NCBI RefSeq assembly: GCF_000423905.1 | Contig: NZ_AUIW01000013.1 | Span: 1-51,949 of the forward strand | Source of the DNA: Thermus antranikianii DSM 12462 | GTDB lineage: Bacteria; Deinococcota; Deinococci; Deinococcales; Thermaceae | Direction of reading: 5' to 3' | DNA length: 51,949 nucleotides | Shown: positions 8,808 to 17,901 of the stretch, piece by piece | Layout of the letters: each line of letters begins with the position of its first letter | Numbering within the stretch: the stretch's first letter is position 1 | Made by a program: the position numbers and the translations under genes | The notes under the pieces: model-generated | The model's database searches: none | Seen by the model: only the letters and a program-made list of their open reading frames with translations | Told to the model about the DNA's origin: nothing

Positions 8808-9716
8808 ATGTTCCTGAGAATAGACCGCCTGCAGATCGAACTCCCCATGCCCAAGGAACAGGACCCCAACGCCGCCGCCGCGGTACAGGCCCTACTGGGC
8901 GGGCGCTTTGGGGAAATGTCCACCTTGATGAACTACATGTACCAGTCCTTCAACTTCCGGGGGAAGAAGGCCCTTAAGCCCTACTACGACCTCATCGCCA
9001 ACATCGCCACCGAGGAGCTGGGCCACATCGAGCTGGTGGCCGCCACCATCAACAGCCTCTTGGCCAAGAACCCGGGGAAGGACCTCGAGGAAGGTGTGGA
9101 CCCCGCGGCTACCCCCCTGGGCTTCGCCAAGAATGCCCGCAACGCCGCTCACTTCATCGCCGGCGGGGCCAACAGCCTGGTGATGGGAGCCATGGGGGAG
9201 CACTGGCACGGGGAGTACGTGTTCTCCAGCGGCAACCTTATCCTGGACCTTCTCCATAACTTCTTCCTGGAGGTAGCTGCCCGCACCCACAAGCTCCGGG
9301 TTTACGAGATGACGGATAACCCCGTGGCCCGCGAGATGATCGGCTACCTCCTGGTGCGAGGCGGGGTGCATGCCGCTGCCTACGGCAAGGCCTTAGAAAG
9401 CCTCACCGGGGTGGAGATGACCAAGATGCTCCCCATCCCCCGCATCGATAACAGCAAGATCCCCGAAGCCAAAAAGTACATGGATCTGGGCTTCCACAGG
9501 AACTTGTACCGCTTCAGCCCTTCCGACTACCAGGACCTGGGGCTCATCTGGTCCGGCCCCTCCCCGGAGGACGGTAGCGAGGTAAGGGTGGTGGACGGCC
9601 CCCCCGAAGGCGGACCCGTCTTTGACGCGGGCCACGACGCCGCCGAGTTTGCTCCCGAGTTCCACCCGGGCGAGCTCTACGAGATCGCCAAGAAGCTTTA
9701 CGAGAAGGCCAAGTAA
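8808..9716 (+). CDS. Manganese catalase
   Basis: This 302-aa non-haem dimanganese catalase decomposes hydrogen peroxide. Its length equals that of the T. thermophilus enzyme as I recall it. Manganese ligands in the four-helix bundle are visible: Glu36, Glu70 and His73 (TEELGH), then Glu near 155 and His near 188 (WHGEY and GGVHAAAYG regions). The C-terminal tail (GPVFDAGHDAAEFAPEFHPGEL) is typical. The start is ATG 8808 with GGAGGT 7 nt upstream; a GTG at 8799 is in frame but overlaps the SD. It is controlled with oxyR from a shared intergenic region, and a strong hairpin follows at 9728. Confidence 0.97.
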   Translation: MFLRIDRLQIELPMPKEQDPNAAAAVQALLGGRFGEMSTLMNYMYQSFNFRGKKALKPYYDLIANIATEELGHIELVAATINSLLAKNPGKDLEEGVDPAATPLGFAKNARNAAHFIAGGANSLVMGAMGEHWHGEYVFSSGNLILDLLHNFFLEVAARTHKLRVYEMTDNPVAREMIGYLLVRGGVHAAAYGKALESLTGVEMTKMLPIPRIDNSKIPEAKKYMDLGFHRNLYRFSPSDYQDLGLIWSGPSPEDGSEVRVVDGPPEGGPVFDAGHDAAEFAPEFHPGELYEIAKKLYEKAK

Positions 9717-9727
9717 GCGGGTTCTTC

Positions 9728-9753
9728 CCGGCTGGGCCAAGAGGCCCAGCCGG
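9728..9753. terminator. Hairpin between convergent catalase and dprA
   Basis: CCGGCTGGGCC-AAGA-GGCCCAGCCGG is a perfect 11-bp stem with a 4-nt loop, placed 12 nt after the catalase stop and ending 3 nt before the dprA stop. There is no U-tract on either strand. It probably works as a bidirectional terminator or 3'-end protector. Confidence 0.7.
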
Positions 9754-9755
9754 CC

Positions 9756-10757
9756 CTAGAGTGCCCCATACCTCCCCCCAGGCAAAGCCTGGGCCAGCCC
9801 CTTAAGCTCCAGCAGGGTGAGGAGGGAAAGCACCTTTTCCGCAGGAACCCCCAAGGCCTGGGCCAGGTCCTCGGGTAGGGCTTCACCTTGCCTAAGGAGG
9901 GCATAAAGCCCCTCCTCCTCCTGGGAAAGCTCCACCGCCCTTCTGGGCTTCCCGGAAAACCCCAGGTAGGAAAGAACGTCCTCCGCGGAAAGCACCGGAT
10001 AGGCCCCATCCTGGATGAGGCGGTTGGTTCCCAAGGAGTTCGCATCCGTGGGACGGCCCGGCACCGCCAAAACCTCCTTGCCCAGTTCCAGGGCATACCG
10101 GGCAGTGATGAGGGCCCCGGATTCCATGGGGGCCTCCACCACGATCACCGCCCGCACCAGCCCTGCGATGATGCGGTTTCTTCTCGGGAAAAACTCCGGC
10201 TTGGGTCCGGTGCCGAAGGGAAACTCGGAAACCAGGGCCACCTTCCGGGCCAGCTCCCGGTGCTCGGGAGGATAGATGCGGTCCAAGGCGCTTCCCAAAA
10301 CCCCCAGGGTGGATCCACCTCCCTCCAGGGCCCCGAGGTGGGCTTCCCGGTCCACCCCCCTGGCCAGGCCCGAGACCACGCAAAGCCCGGCCTCGGAAAG
10401 CTCCCGGGCAAGTTTGCGGGTGAAGGAAAGCGCCCAGGTGGAGGCTTTCCTGGTGCCCACGATGGCCACCGCCTTCCCCTCCTCCGGAAGATCCCCTTGC
10501 ACATAAAGGTGGGTGGGAGGTTGGGGAAGCCTCCTAAGCCCCTCGGGAAAGGCCTCTTCCCAAAGGCCCAGGATGCGCGCCCCCAAGGCCTCCGCCCGCT
10601 CCCTTTCCCTCCAGGCCTGCCTTTCCGCTTGGGGAAGCCCCGTTGCCGCCTGGGGAAAGCGCTTTTTTAAAGAAGAAAGGGGATTTCGCTCCGCCAAAAT
10701 CTCAAGAAGCCGCTTGGGACCGATGCCGGGAAGCAGGGCCAGGGCCAAGGGATCCAC
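9756..10757 (-). CDS. dprA: DNA processing protein DprA (competence)
   Basis: This 333-aa protein loads RecA onto incoming single-stranded DNA during natural transformation. The N-terminal helix-hairpin-helix-like part (LLPGIGPKRLLEIL) is followed by the Rossmann-like Smf domain: AIVGTRKAS, CVVSGLARGVD, GSALDRIYPPEH, SEFPFGTGP, FFPRRNRIIAGL and the GRPTDANSLGTNRLI motif. A C-terminal winged-helix domain follows (~270-333). Start GTG 10757 has TATACT (10771-10766) 8 nt upstream, so it is near-leaderless. Thermus is known for highly efficient natural competence. Confidence 0.95.
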   Translation of the reverse strand: MDPLALALLPGIGPKRLLEILAERNPLSSLKKRFPQAATGLPQAERQAWRERERAEALGARILGLWEEAFPEGLRRLPQPPTHLYVQGDLPEEGKAVAIVGTRKASTWALSFTRKLARELSEAGLCVVSGLARGVDREAHLGALEGGGSTLGVLGSALDRIYPPEHRELARKVALVSEFPFGTGPKPEFFPRRNRIIAGLVRAVIVVEAPMESGALITARYALELGKEVLAVPGRPTDANSLGTNRLIQDGAYPVLSAEDVLSYLGFSGKPRRAVELSQEEEGLYALLRQGEALPEDLAQALGVPAEKVLSLLTLLELKGLAQALPGGRYGAL

Positions 10758-10866
10758 GGCTTAAGAGTATACTGAAGAACCTGGGTCACGGGCGAAGCCC
10801 GTGCCCGGAAGGTCCGGCCCCAGGCCCAAGGCCAATCCTAGGGGTCGGGATGACCTAAAGGAAAAT

Positions 10867-11778
10867 ATGGAGAAGAAAGAGACAACCTACTCCGGGTTCG
10901 TGGCCATCGTGGGCAAGCCCAACGTGGGCAAGTCCACCCTCCTCAACAACCTCCTGGGGGTGAAAGTGGCTCCCATCAGCCCCAAACCCCAAACCACCCG
11001 CAAGCGCCTCCGGGGCATTCTCACAGAGGGCCGCCGCCAAATTGTGTTCGTGGATACCCCGGGCCTGCACAAACCCATGGACGCCCTGGGGCAGTTCATG
11101 GATCAGGAGGTCTACGAAGCCCTTTCCGACGTAAACGCCGTGGTGTGGGTGGTGGACCTCCGCCACCCCCCTACCCCGGAAGACGAACTGGTAGCCAAGG
11201 CCCTAAGGCCCTTGGTGGGCAAGGTACCCATCCTCCTCGTGGGCAACAAGCTGGATGCTGCCAAATACCCCGAGGAAGCCCTCAAGGCCTACCATGCCCT
11301 CCTCCCCGAGGCCGAGGCCAGGATGCTTTCCGCCTTGGACGAACGCCAGGTGGCCCAGCTTAAAGCCGAGCTCTTTGCCCTCCTACCCGAAGGACCCTTT
11401 TTCTACCCCGAGAACTTCGCCAAAAGCGACCAGGACTTCGGGGAATGGGTGGCGGAGATCATTCGGGAGGAGGCCATGAAGCGCCTCTGGCACGAGGTGC
11501 CCTACGCGGTGGCGGTGAAGACCGAGGAGGTGGCGGAAAGGGAAAACGGCGTGCTCTACATTAAGGCTACTCTCTACGTGGAGCGCCCCTCGCAAAAGGC
11601 CATCGTCATCGGGGAAGGGGGCAGAAAGATCAAGGAGATTGGCCAAGCCGCCAGGAAACAACTGGAGATCTTCCTGAACCGGCAGATATACTTGGACCTC
11701 GAGGTCAAGGTCTATCCCAACTGGCGCAAGGACCCCGAGGCCTTGAGGGAACTGGGCTACCGATCCCCCATAGGGTGA
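10867..11778 (+). CDS. era: GTPase Era, 30S assembly factor
   Basis: The 303-aa protein contains a GTPase domain: G1 GKPNVGKST (16-24), G3 DTPG, G4 NKLD. A C-terminal KH domain carries the [11 protein letters not shown] loop at about 259-269. Era binds the 3' end of 16S rRNA and promotes small-subunit maturation. ATG 10867 follows a TAAAGGA ribosome-binding site. Longer in-frame extensions from ~10801 lack the usual Era N-terminus and were rejected. A 7-bp hairpin (CACGGGC-GAA-GCCCGTG, 10786-10802) lies in the 109-nt gap with dprA. Confidence 0.96.
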   Translation: MEKKETTYSGFVAIVGKPNVGKSTLLNNLLGVKVAPISPKPQTTRKRLRGILTEGRRQIVFVDTPGLHKPMDALGQFMDQEVYEALSDVNAVVWVVDLRHPPTPEDELVAKALRPLVGKVPILLVGNKLDAAKYPEEALKAYHALLPEAEARMLSALDERQVAQLKAELFALLPEGPFFYPENFAKSDQDFGEWVAEIIREEAMKRLWHEVPYAVAVKTEEVAERENGVLYIKATLYVERPSQKAIVIGEGGRKIKEIGQAARKQLEIFLNRQIYLDLEVKVYPNWRKDPEALRELGYRSPIG

Positions 11779-11810
11779 GGAAGGGCATTCCCCTGTCGGC
11801 CTTTTCCGGT

Positions 11811-11822
11811 TAGCATACCCAT
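11811..11822 (+). promoter_or_regulatory. Leaderless-type promoter of the acyltransferase gene
   Basis: TAGCAT (11811-11816) is followed by 6 nt and then the ATG at 11823. The weak -35-like TTCCCC (11788-11793) lies 17 nt upstream. A new transcript therefore probably begins here rather than reading through from era. Confidence 0.5.
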
Positions 11823-12704
11823 ATGCCCTGGCTCCTTCCTCGAGGTATCGCTCCCCTTCACGAGAAGGCCCTAGATCGCTTCATCGGGGCTCTGGTGGAA
11901 AAGCTCTCGGATCCCAGTGTGGACCGGAACGCCCTCGTGAGAGAAGAGCTCGCCCGCCTCCTCTACGGCCGGCCCTATGAGGAACTCCTGGAGCTAAACC
12001 CCCTGGCCGCCATGGGGCTAGACCCCGAGGGCATCACCTTTGAGGCGGAGTACTATGCCGCCACCGACCAGGAGAAGTTCCAAAAGGTTAAACCCCTCCT
12101 TTGGTTCTGGAAGGTTCTAGACCTCACCCCCATCGGCCAGTCCGTGCACTCCGGGGTGGCCATCCGCCGGGCCTTAGCCCCCTTCATCTTCAAGCGGGTG
12201 GGGAAAAACCCCAAGTTCTTCCAAAACGTGGAGTTTTCCGTGGGGTACAACCTGGAGCTAGGCGACGACGTGGTGGTCCACCGCTACGTGCTCCTGGACG
12301 ACATCGGGGGCATAAAAATCGGGGACCGCACCTCGCTTTCCGACTACGTGAACGTCTACAGCCACACCCACCACGTCCTGGCTTCCCCCGACGTCACCCT
12401 CAAGGAAACCATCATTGGCAGCGGGGTGCGCATCACCTACCACGCCACCATCCTGGCCGGGGTACGCATCGGGGACGACGCCATGGTGGGCACAGGGGCC
12501 ATCGTCACCAAGGATGTACCGCCCCACGCCATCGCCCTGGGAATCCCGGCCCGCCCCGTGCGCTACAAGGTCCGCCATGACTGCCCCTACTGCCGCAAGG
12601 GGGAACCCCACCCCTCGGACCTCATCCCCAGGGCTCCCGACCGCAAGGGCAACCCCGACTTCCCCGACTTCCTGCCCCCTGGATTCGGAACCCGGGAGGC
12701 CTAG
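11823..12704 (+). CDS. Hexapeptide-repeat (left-handed beta-helix) acyltransferase
   Basis: This 293-aa protein has a helical N-terminal third (residues 1-110, not recognised). It is followed by a left-handed beta-helix of hexapeptide repeats (about 140-245; e.g. IKIGDRTSLSDYVNVYSHTHH with a likely catalytic His, then IIGSGVRITYHATILAGVRIGDDAMVG in register). It ends IPARPVRYKV, typical of maltose/galactoside acetyltransferase relatives, plus a tail with CPYC. The acyl group and acceptor are unknown. A sugar or cell-surface polymer O-acetyltransferase is a guess. It is followed 2 nt later by the E1-like gene, so they are probably co-transcribed. Confidence 0.82.
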   Translation: MPWLLPRGIAPLHEKALDRFIGALVEKLSDPSVDRNALVREELARLLYGRPYEELLELNPLAAMGLDPEGITFEAEYYAATDQEKFQKVKPLLWFWKVLDLTPIGQSVHSGVAIRRALAPFIFKRVGKNPKFFQNVEFSVGYNLELGDDVVVHRYVLLDDIGGIKIGDRTSLSDYVNVYSHTHHVLASPDVTLKETIIGSGVRITYHATILAGVRIGDDAMVGTGAIVTKDVPPHAIALGIPARPVRYKVRHDCPYCRKGEPHPSDLIPRAPDRKGNPDFPDFLPPGFGTREA

Positions 12705-12706
12705 GC

Positions 12707-13516
12707 ATGTGGACCAAGGAGGAGTTGGACCGGTACCACCGCCAGATGATCCTGCCCCAGGTGGGCCCCGAGGGGCAGGAAAGGTTGAAGCGCTCCTCCG
12801 TGGTGGTGGTGGGGGCCGGAGGCCTAGGGGTGCCGGTCCTGCAGTACCTGGTGGCCGCTGGGGTGGGGCGGATCGGCATCGTGGAGATGGACCGGGTGGA
12901 GCTTTCCAACCTCCACCGCCAGGTGCTCTACACCACGGAGGATGTGGGCAAGCCCAAGGCCCTGGCCGCCAAGGAGCGCCTCTTAGCCCTGAATCCTCTG
13001 GTGCAGATCGACACCTACCCCGTGCGCCTCACCTCGGAAAACGCCCTGGAGATCCTAAAGCCTTACGACCTGGTGATCGATGCCTCCGACAACTTCCCCA
13101 CCCGCTATTTGGTGAACGACGCCTGCGTGCTCCTGGGAAAACCCCTCGTCTACGGGGCTATCTACCAGTTTGATGGCCAGGCGGCGGTCTTTCACCACCT
13201 TACCCCCGAAGGGGAGATGGGCCCCTGCTACCGGTGCCTTTTCCCCAAGCCCCCTCCCCCGGGAAGCGTTCCCTCCTGCGCCGAGGCCGGAGTCTTCGGG
13301 GTGTTACCGGCGGTGGTGGGAAGCCTCATGGCCGCAGAGGCCCTCAAGGTGCTTTTGGGGATCGGGAAACCCCTGGCTGGGGCCCTGCTTCTCTACGACG
13401 CCTTAGAAGCCCAGTTCCGCAAGCTCTCCCTGCGCCGCAACCCCGCCTGCCCGGTCTGCGGGGACCACCCCACCCAGCGGGAACTCATAGACTACGAGGC
13501 CTTTTGCGGCCTTTGA
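12707..13516 (+). CDS. ttuC: E1-like adenylyltransferase (TtuC/MoeB/ThiF family)
   Basis: The 269-aa protein adenylates the C-terminal glycine of ubiquitin-like sulfur carriers. Features are VVVVGAGGLGVPVLQYLVAAGVG (nucleotide loop, ~32-54), the ATP-contact segment DRVELSNLHRQVLY, IDASDNFPTRYLVND, zinc cysteines CYRC and CPVC, and the PSCAEAGVFGVLP crossover loop. Thermus uses a single E1 (TtuC) for TtuB, MoaD and ThiS activation, in tRNA 2-thiolation, molybdopterin and thiamine synthesis. I assign ttuC on that basis, and moeB is the generic name. No carrier gene is adjacent. Confidence 0.85.
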   Translation: MWTKEELDRYHRQMILPQVGPEGQERLKRSSVVVVGAGGLGVPVLQYLVAAGVGRIGIVEMDRVELSNLHRQVLYTTEDVGKPKALAAKERLLALNPLVQIDTYPVRLTSENALEILKPYDLVIDASDNFPTRYLVNDACVLLGKPLVYGAIYQFDGQAAVFHHLTPEGEMGPCYRCLFPKPPPPGSVPSCAEAGVFGVLPAVVGSLMAAEALKVLLGIGKPLAGALLLYDALEAQFRKLSLRRNPACPVCGDHPTQRELIDYEAFCGL

Positions 13517-13517
13517 T

Positions 13518-13542
13518 CCCCCTCTGGCTCCGCCAGGGGGGG
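13518..13542 (+). terminator. Hairpin terminator after ttuC
   Basis: An 11-bp stem with one U·G pair (CCCCCT-CTGGC / GCCAG-GGGGGG) and a TCC loop lies 2 nt after the TGA. There is no clear U-tract, which is common for hairpins in this window. Confidence 0.65.
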
Positions 13543-13610
13543 TCCCTCGGGCTACCTCCTTGGACCCCCAGGGGGTGCGATAGGGTGGGAAAGAGCCTAA
13601 AGCTAGAGGG

Positions 13611-13638
13611 AAAAAGCCGGGGGCAAGACCCCCGGCTT
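13611..13638 (-). terminator. Intrinsic terminator of citrate synthase
   Basis: On the minus strand AAGCCGGGGG-TCTTG-CCCCCGGCTT forms a perfect 10-bp stem followed by TTTTT (13615-13611), 17 nt past the gltA stop. It is a classical rho-independent terminator. Confidence 0.88.
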
Positions 13639-13654
13639 TCCCATAGCCTCTCTC

Positions 13655-14860
<1,206 letters not shown>

Positions 14861-14869
14861 CTAGGGCAG

Positions 14870-16015
14870 CTACAGGGCATCCTCCTGAAGGATCAGGGTC
14901 TTGAGGTAAAGGCTTTCCGGCACGTGCAAACTCCAGGGATGGTCCCGGGGTTGGTAGGTGAGGGCATGCACCCTAAGGCGCATTCCCCGGTCGGCGGCCG
15001 CCCGCCGGGCCACTTCCAGAAGGTCCTCCGCCTTGAGGTAATAGCTGCAGGTGGAAAGCCAGAGGTACCCCCCAGGAGCGAGAAGGCGCAAGGCCTCCCG
15101 CAGAAGGTCCACCAGGTGGCGCTTCATGGGGGGAATCTCCTCCGGGCGCTTCACCAGGGTAGGGGGGTCCAGGAGGATGTGATCGAAAAGCCCTTGAAGG
15201 CCTCTAAGCACCTCCAAGGCCTCCCCGTGGCGGATGTCCACCTTAAGGCCCATCCTCAAGGCCACCTGGTCCAGGATGGCCAGGGCCTCGAGGTCCTTGT
15301 CCACCGCCAAAGCGTAGGCTCCTTTCCGTGCGGCCCTCAAGGCAAAGCCCCCCACATAGCTAAAGACATCCAAGACCCTTTCCCCAGGGCGCACCATGCC
15401 CTCAAAGAGGCGGCGGTTCTCCCGCTGGTCCAGGTAAAACCCCGTCTTCTGGGCCAGGGCCAAGGGGATGGGGAAAATCAGGCCATCCTCCTCCACCGCC
15501 AAAACCTCGGGCACCTCCCCGTAGACCACCCCCACCCTCTCGGGAAGCCCTTCCTGCCTCCTGGCCTCCACGTCGCTCCGCTCGTAAACCCCCTTGGGGC
15601 CCACTGCCTCTAGGAGGGCGGGAAACCAAACCTCCCTTAAAGCCTCCATCCCCCGGGTGCGCACTTGGAGAACCAGAACCTCTCCAAACCGGTCCACCAC
15701 TAGGCCGGGGAGGCCATCCGCCTCTCCATGCACCAGGCGGTAGCTTTGGCCCATCCCCTCCCTCTTGCGCAAGGCCCGCTCAAAGCGAGCCAGAAAAAAG
15801 GCCCGATCCAAAGGGCCAGGGTCAAAGCGATAAGCCCGGAACGGGATGCGGGAGCCCGGGTCCAGGTAGCCCACCGCCAAAAAACTGCCATCGGCGGCCA
15901 CCGCCTCCGCCACCCCGGCCTGCTTGGGCATCTCCTCCAGCTCGTCCCGGTAGAGGTTGGGATAAAAGTTGCGGACTTTCCTTTCCTTTCCCGGCTTGAC
16001 CACCACCCTCAGCAC
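14870..16015 (-). CDS. rlmO: 23S rRNA m5C methyltransferase (RlmI/RlmO family)
   Basis: This 381-aa SAM-dependent methyltransferase has an N-terminal PUA domain (residues ~1-75) and a catalytic domain with motif [15 protein letters not shown], acidic motif II AVDKD, motif [10 protein letters not shown] and motif VI STCSYYL, which carries the nucleophilic Cys. E. coli RlmI makes m5C1962. The Thermus homologue RlmO modifies the equivalent C1942 as I recall. The GTG start at 16015 has TATGCT (16027-16022) 6 nt upstream (leaderless). It is divergent from sppA with 33 nt between start codons. Confidence 0.88.
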   Translation of the reverse strand: MLRVVVKPGKERKVRNFYPNLYRDELEEMPKQAGVAEAVAADGSFLAVGYLDPGSRIPFRAYRFDPGPLDRAFFLARFERALRKREGMGQSYRLVHGEADGLPGLVVDRFGEVLVLQVRTRGMEALREVWFPALLEAVGPKGVYERSDVEARRQEGLPERVGVVYGEVPEVLAVEEDGLIFPIPLALAQKTGFYLDQRENRRLFEGMVRPGERVLDVFSYVGGFALRAARKGAYALAVDKDLEALAILDQVALRMGLKVDIRHGEALEVLRGLQGLFDHILLDPPTLVKRPEEIPPMKRHLVDLLREALRLLAPGGYLWLSTCSYYLKAEDLLEVARRAAADRGMRLRVHALTYQPRDHPWSLHVPESLYLKTLILQEDAL

Positions 16016-16048
16016 GGGCTCAGCATACCCTTGTGCTACCTTGGAACC

Positions 16049-16981
16049 ATGAACCGAAAGCGCTGGCTAGCCCTTCTCCTCTTTGTAGCAGTAGCCCTTC
16101 TCGTGGTGGGCCTAGGGCGCCTCATCCAGTCCCGGGAAACCGGCCACCCCTGGCGGGAAGCCACCCTGTATGGCCGGGGCGAAAAAGTAGTCCTCCTGGA
16201 GGTGGTGGGCAGCATCCCCATGGGGAAGGACCTCGAGGACCTCCTCGCCAAAATCCGCCAGGCCCGGGAGGACCAGGACATCCGGGCCGCGGTCCTCTTC
16301 GTGGATAGCCCTGGGGGTAGCGTCACGGAAACCGAGGCCATCCACCGCGCCCTGAAGGACTTGGCCCGGGAAAAGCCCCTGGTGGCTGCCTTCGGCACCG
16401 TGGCCGCCAGCGGCGGCTACTACGTGGCCACCGCTGCCCGCGAGATCTTCACCCCGGCCACCGCCATCACCGGCTCCATCGGGGTCATCGCCACCCTTCC
16501 CCAGGTCCAAGGTTTACTGGCCAAACTGGGCGTTCAAGTGGAGGTCCTCAAGGAAGGCCGGCTCAAGGATATGGGCTCCGGCCTCCGGCCCCTCACCCCG
16601 GAGGAGCGAACCCTCATCCAGGGCTACATGCGCGAGGCGTACGAGCTTTTCGTGGCCAGGGTTGCGGAGGGAAGGCACCTTCCTAAGGACAAAGTGCGGC
16701 AACTGGCCGATGGCCGCATCTACTCGGGAACCCAGGCCATCGCCCTCGGGCTTGCAGACCGGGAAGGCTACCTGGAAGACGCCGCTAAGCGCGCCGCGGA
16801 GCTGGCCGGCCTGGAGGAGTTTCGCCTGGTGCGCTATGTGAAACCTAAAGGCCTGCTGGACGGACTTCTGGGCGAGGGGTTTCCCCTGGGCCTTTCCTCG
16901 GAAACCGAGCAGCTAGTTTCCCTGCTCGGCCAGAACCGGTTTCGCCTCGAGTACCGCTACCTGGGAGGAGGGTTATGGTGA
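16049..16981 (+). CDS. sppA: Signal peptide peptidase SppA
   Basis: This 310-aa membrane-anchored serine protease degrades signal peptides after their release. It has an N-terminal membrane anchor (~6-23), then the ClpP-like fold. FVDSPGGSV (84-92) forms the oxyanion region, Ser121 (AASGGYYVA) is the nucleophile, and Lys173 (EGRLKDMGS) is the general base. It is the short single-domain form. ATG 16049 gives the anchor directly after MNRKR. The frame stays open upstream to 15728 but runs antisense to the rRNA methyltransferase gene. It overlaps the next gene by 7 nt. Confidence 0.93.
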   Translation: MNRKRWLALLLFVAVALLVVGLGRLIQSRETGHPWREATLYGRGEKVVLLEVVGSIPMGKDLEDLLAKIRQAREDQDIRAAVLFVDSPGGSVTETEAIHRALKDLAREKPLVAAFGTVAASGGYYVATAAREIFTPATAITGSIGVIATLPQVQGLLAKLGVQVEVLKEGRLKDMGSGLRPLTPEERTLIQGYMREAYELFVARVAEGRHLPKDKVRQLADGRIYSGTQAIALGLADREGYLEDAAKRAAELAGLEEFRLVRYVKPKGLLDGLLGEGFPLGLSSETEQLVSLLGQNRFRLEYRYLGGGLW

Positions 16982-17412
16982 TCGCTAGCCCCTGGCGCAG
17001 GCTCGTGGCCTCCCTTATCGACGGTCTCATCCTGGTTCCCCTGAGCTTCCTCCTGATGACCCTGGCCGGGATAAACCCCCTGGCGCAAACCACCACCTTC
17101 GTCCAGGACCTCCTCTTCAACTGGATACCCAGCTGGGCCTACTACGTGATCTTCACCGCATTGTATGGGGCAACCCCGGGAAAAATGGCCCTGGGCCTCA
17201 AGGTGGTCCGCACGGACGGCCAGCCTGTGGACTGGCTCACCGCCTTTATGCGGGAGGTGGTAGGCAAGACCCTTTCCACCCTGCCCCTCCTCCTTGGCTA
17301 CCTCTGGGCTTTCTTCCACCCTAAGCGCCAGGCCTGGCATGACCTCATCGCCGACACCCTGGTGGTGCGCTCAGGCCCAGCCAGTGCCAGATCCGAAGAG
17401 GGAGCCCCGTAA
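16975..17412 (+). CDS. RDD-family integral membrane protein
   Basis: The 145-aa protein has the RDD layout. Membrane segment 1 (RRLVASLIDGLILVPLSFLLM) carries the Arg and Asp that name the family. A second hydrophobic segment follows (YYVIFTALYG) with the GATPGKMALGLKVV motif, and a third segment (TLPLLLGYLWAFF) leads into the Asp-containing RQAWHDLIADTLVV. Function is generally unknown; transport has been proposed for some members. Overlap with sppA (ATGGTGA) implies a sppA-RDD operon, perhaps for envelope maintenance. Confidence 0.85.
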   Translation: MVIASPWRRLVASLIDGLILVPLSFLLMTLAGINPLAQTTTFVQDLLFNWIPSWAYYVIFTALYGATPGKMALGLKVVRTDGQPVDWLTAFMREVVGKTLSTLPLLLGYLWAFFHPKRQAWHDLIADTLVVRSGPASARSEEGAP

Positions 17413-17531
17413 ACCGGGCAAGGCGGTAGAAACCCCCCGCACCCCTCTGGATCCATCCCCGAAACAAGGGGAAAGGTGAGGTAGGGCTTTCCGTCCGACG
17501 GAAAACAGGCAAGGGGCTACGCTGAGGATGT
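17413..17531 (+). promoter_or_regulatory. Intergenic region with 17-bp dyad and -10 element
   Basis: TTTCCGTC-C-GACGGAAA (17488-17504) is a perfect palindrome with 8-bp arms. TACGCT (17518-17523) is a possible -10 located 8 nt before the ATG of the next gene. With 17-nt spacing the -35 (17495-17500) would fall inside the palindrome, so it looks like a repressor operator. It might instead be a 7-bp hairpin ending the RDD transcript, though no U-tract follows. Confidence 0.5.
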
Positions 17532-17852
17532 ATGGATAGGCTTACGGAGCTTACGGATGTTGCGGCGGGCCTTTTCCTCTATGCCCTCATGGTAGGGAAG
17601 GACAGGGAGGAAGCCCTTGCCATCGCTCTCTCCGACCCTCCCTCTCACCTCGAGGCAAGCCTCCTTGCCCTATTTGCCCAAGCCCATGGCGTGAACGGGA
17701 AGAATCTGGAGGAAATAGAAGAGTATGCCATGAGGTTCCGAACCGGAAGCCCACTTCCACGGGAAATCTCCCCGATATCGCCCGAGGAACTGAGAGCCTT
17801 CTACCTGGAAACCTGGGGAGTGGACCCCATGCAGGAACGGAATGAGGGCTGA
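17532..17852 (+). CDS. Hypothetical protein, soluble, 106 aa
   Basis: I do not recognise this protein. It is predicted soluble, mostly helical and acidic (many Glu/Asp/Leu/Ala), without Cys or a signal peptide. The N-terminal half is Ala/Leu-rich; the C-terminal half ends ...ELRAFYLETWGVDPMQERNEG. GAGG lies 5 nt before the ATG and a TACGCT -10 8 nt before it. Third positions are somewhat less GC-biased than in its neighbours. It stands alone between the RDD gene and the transferred chrA gene, in the accessory spot of this window. Confidence 0.7.
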   Translation: MDRLTELTDVAAGLFLYALMVGKDREEALAIALSDPPSHLEASLLALFAQAHGVNGKNLEEIEEYAMRFRTGSPLPREISPISPEELRAFYLETWGVDPMQERNEG

Positions 17853-17901
17853 GGCTACACCGGCTCTCCCGCCCTCCCAATCGGGTGATCCGCCAAGCCC
17901 T

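Noticed and set aside
10786..10802. CACGGGC-GAA-GCCCGTG as a CRISPR or mobile repeat
   Set aside because: It occurs once in the window and is just a hairpin in the dprA-era gap.
15728..16048. N-terminal extension of SppA
   Set aside because: It runs antisense inside the rRNA methyltransferase gene; the true protein starts with its membrane anchor at 16049.
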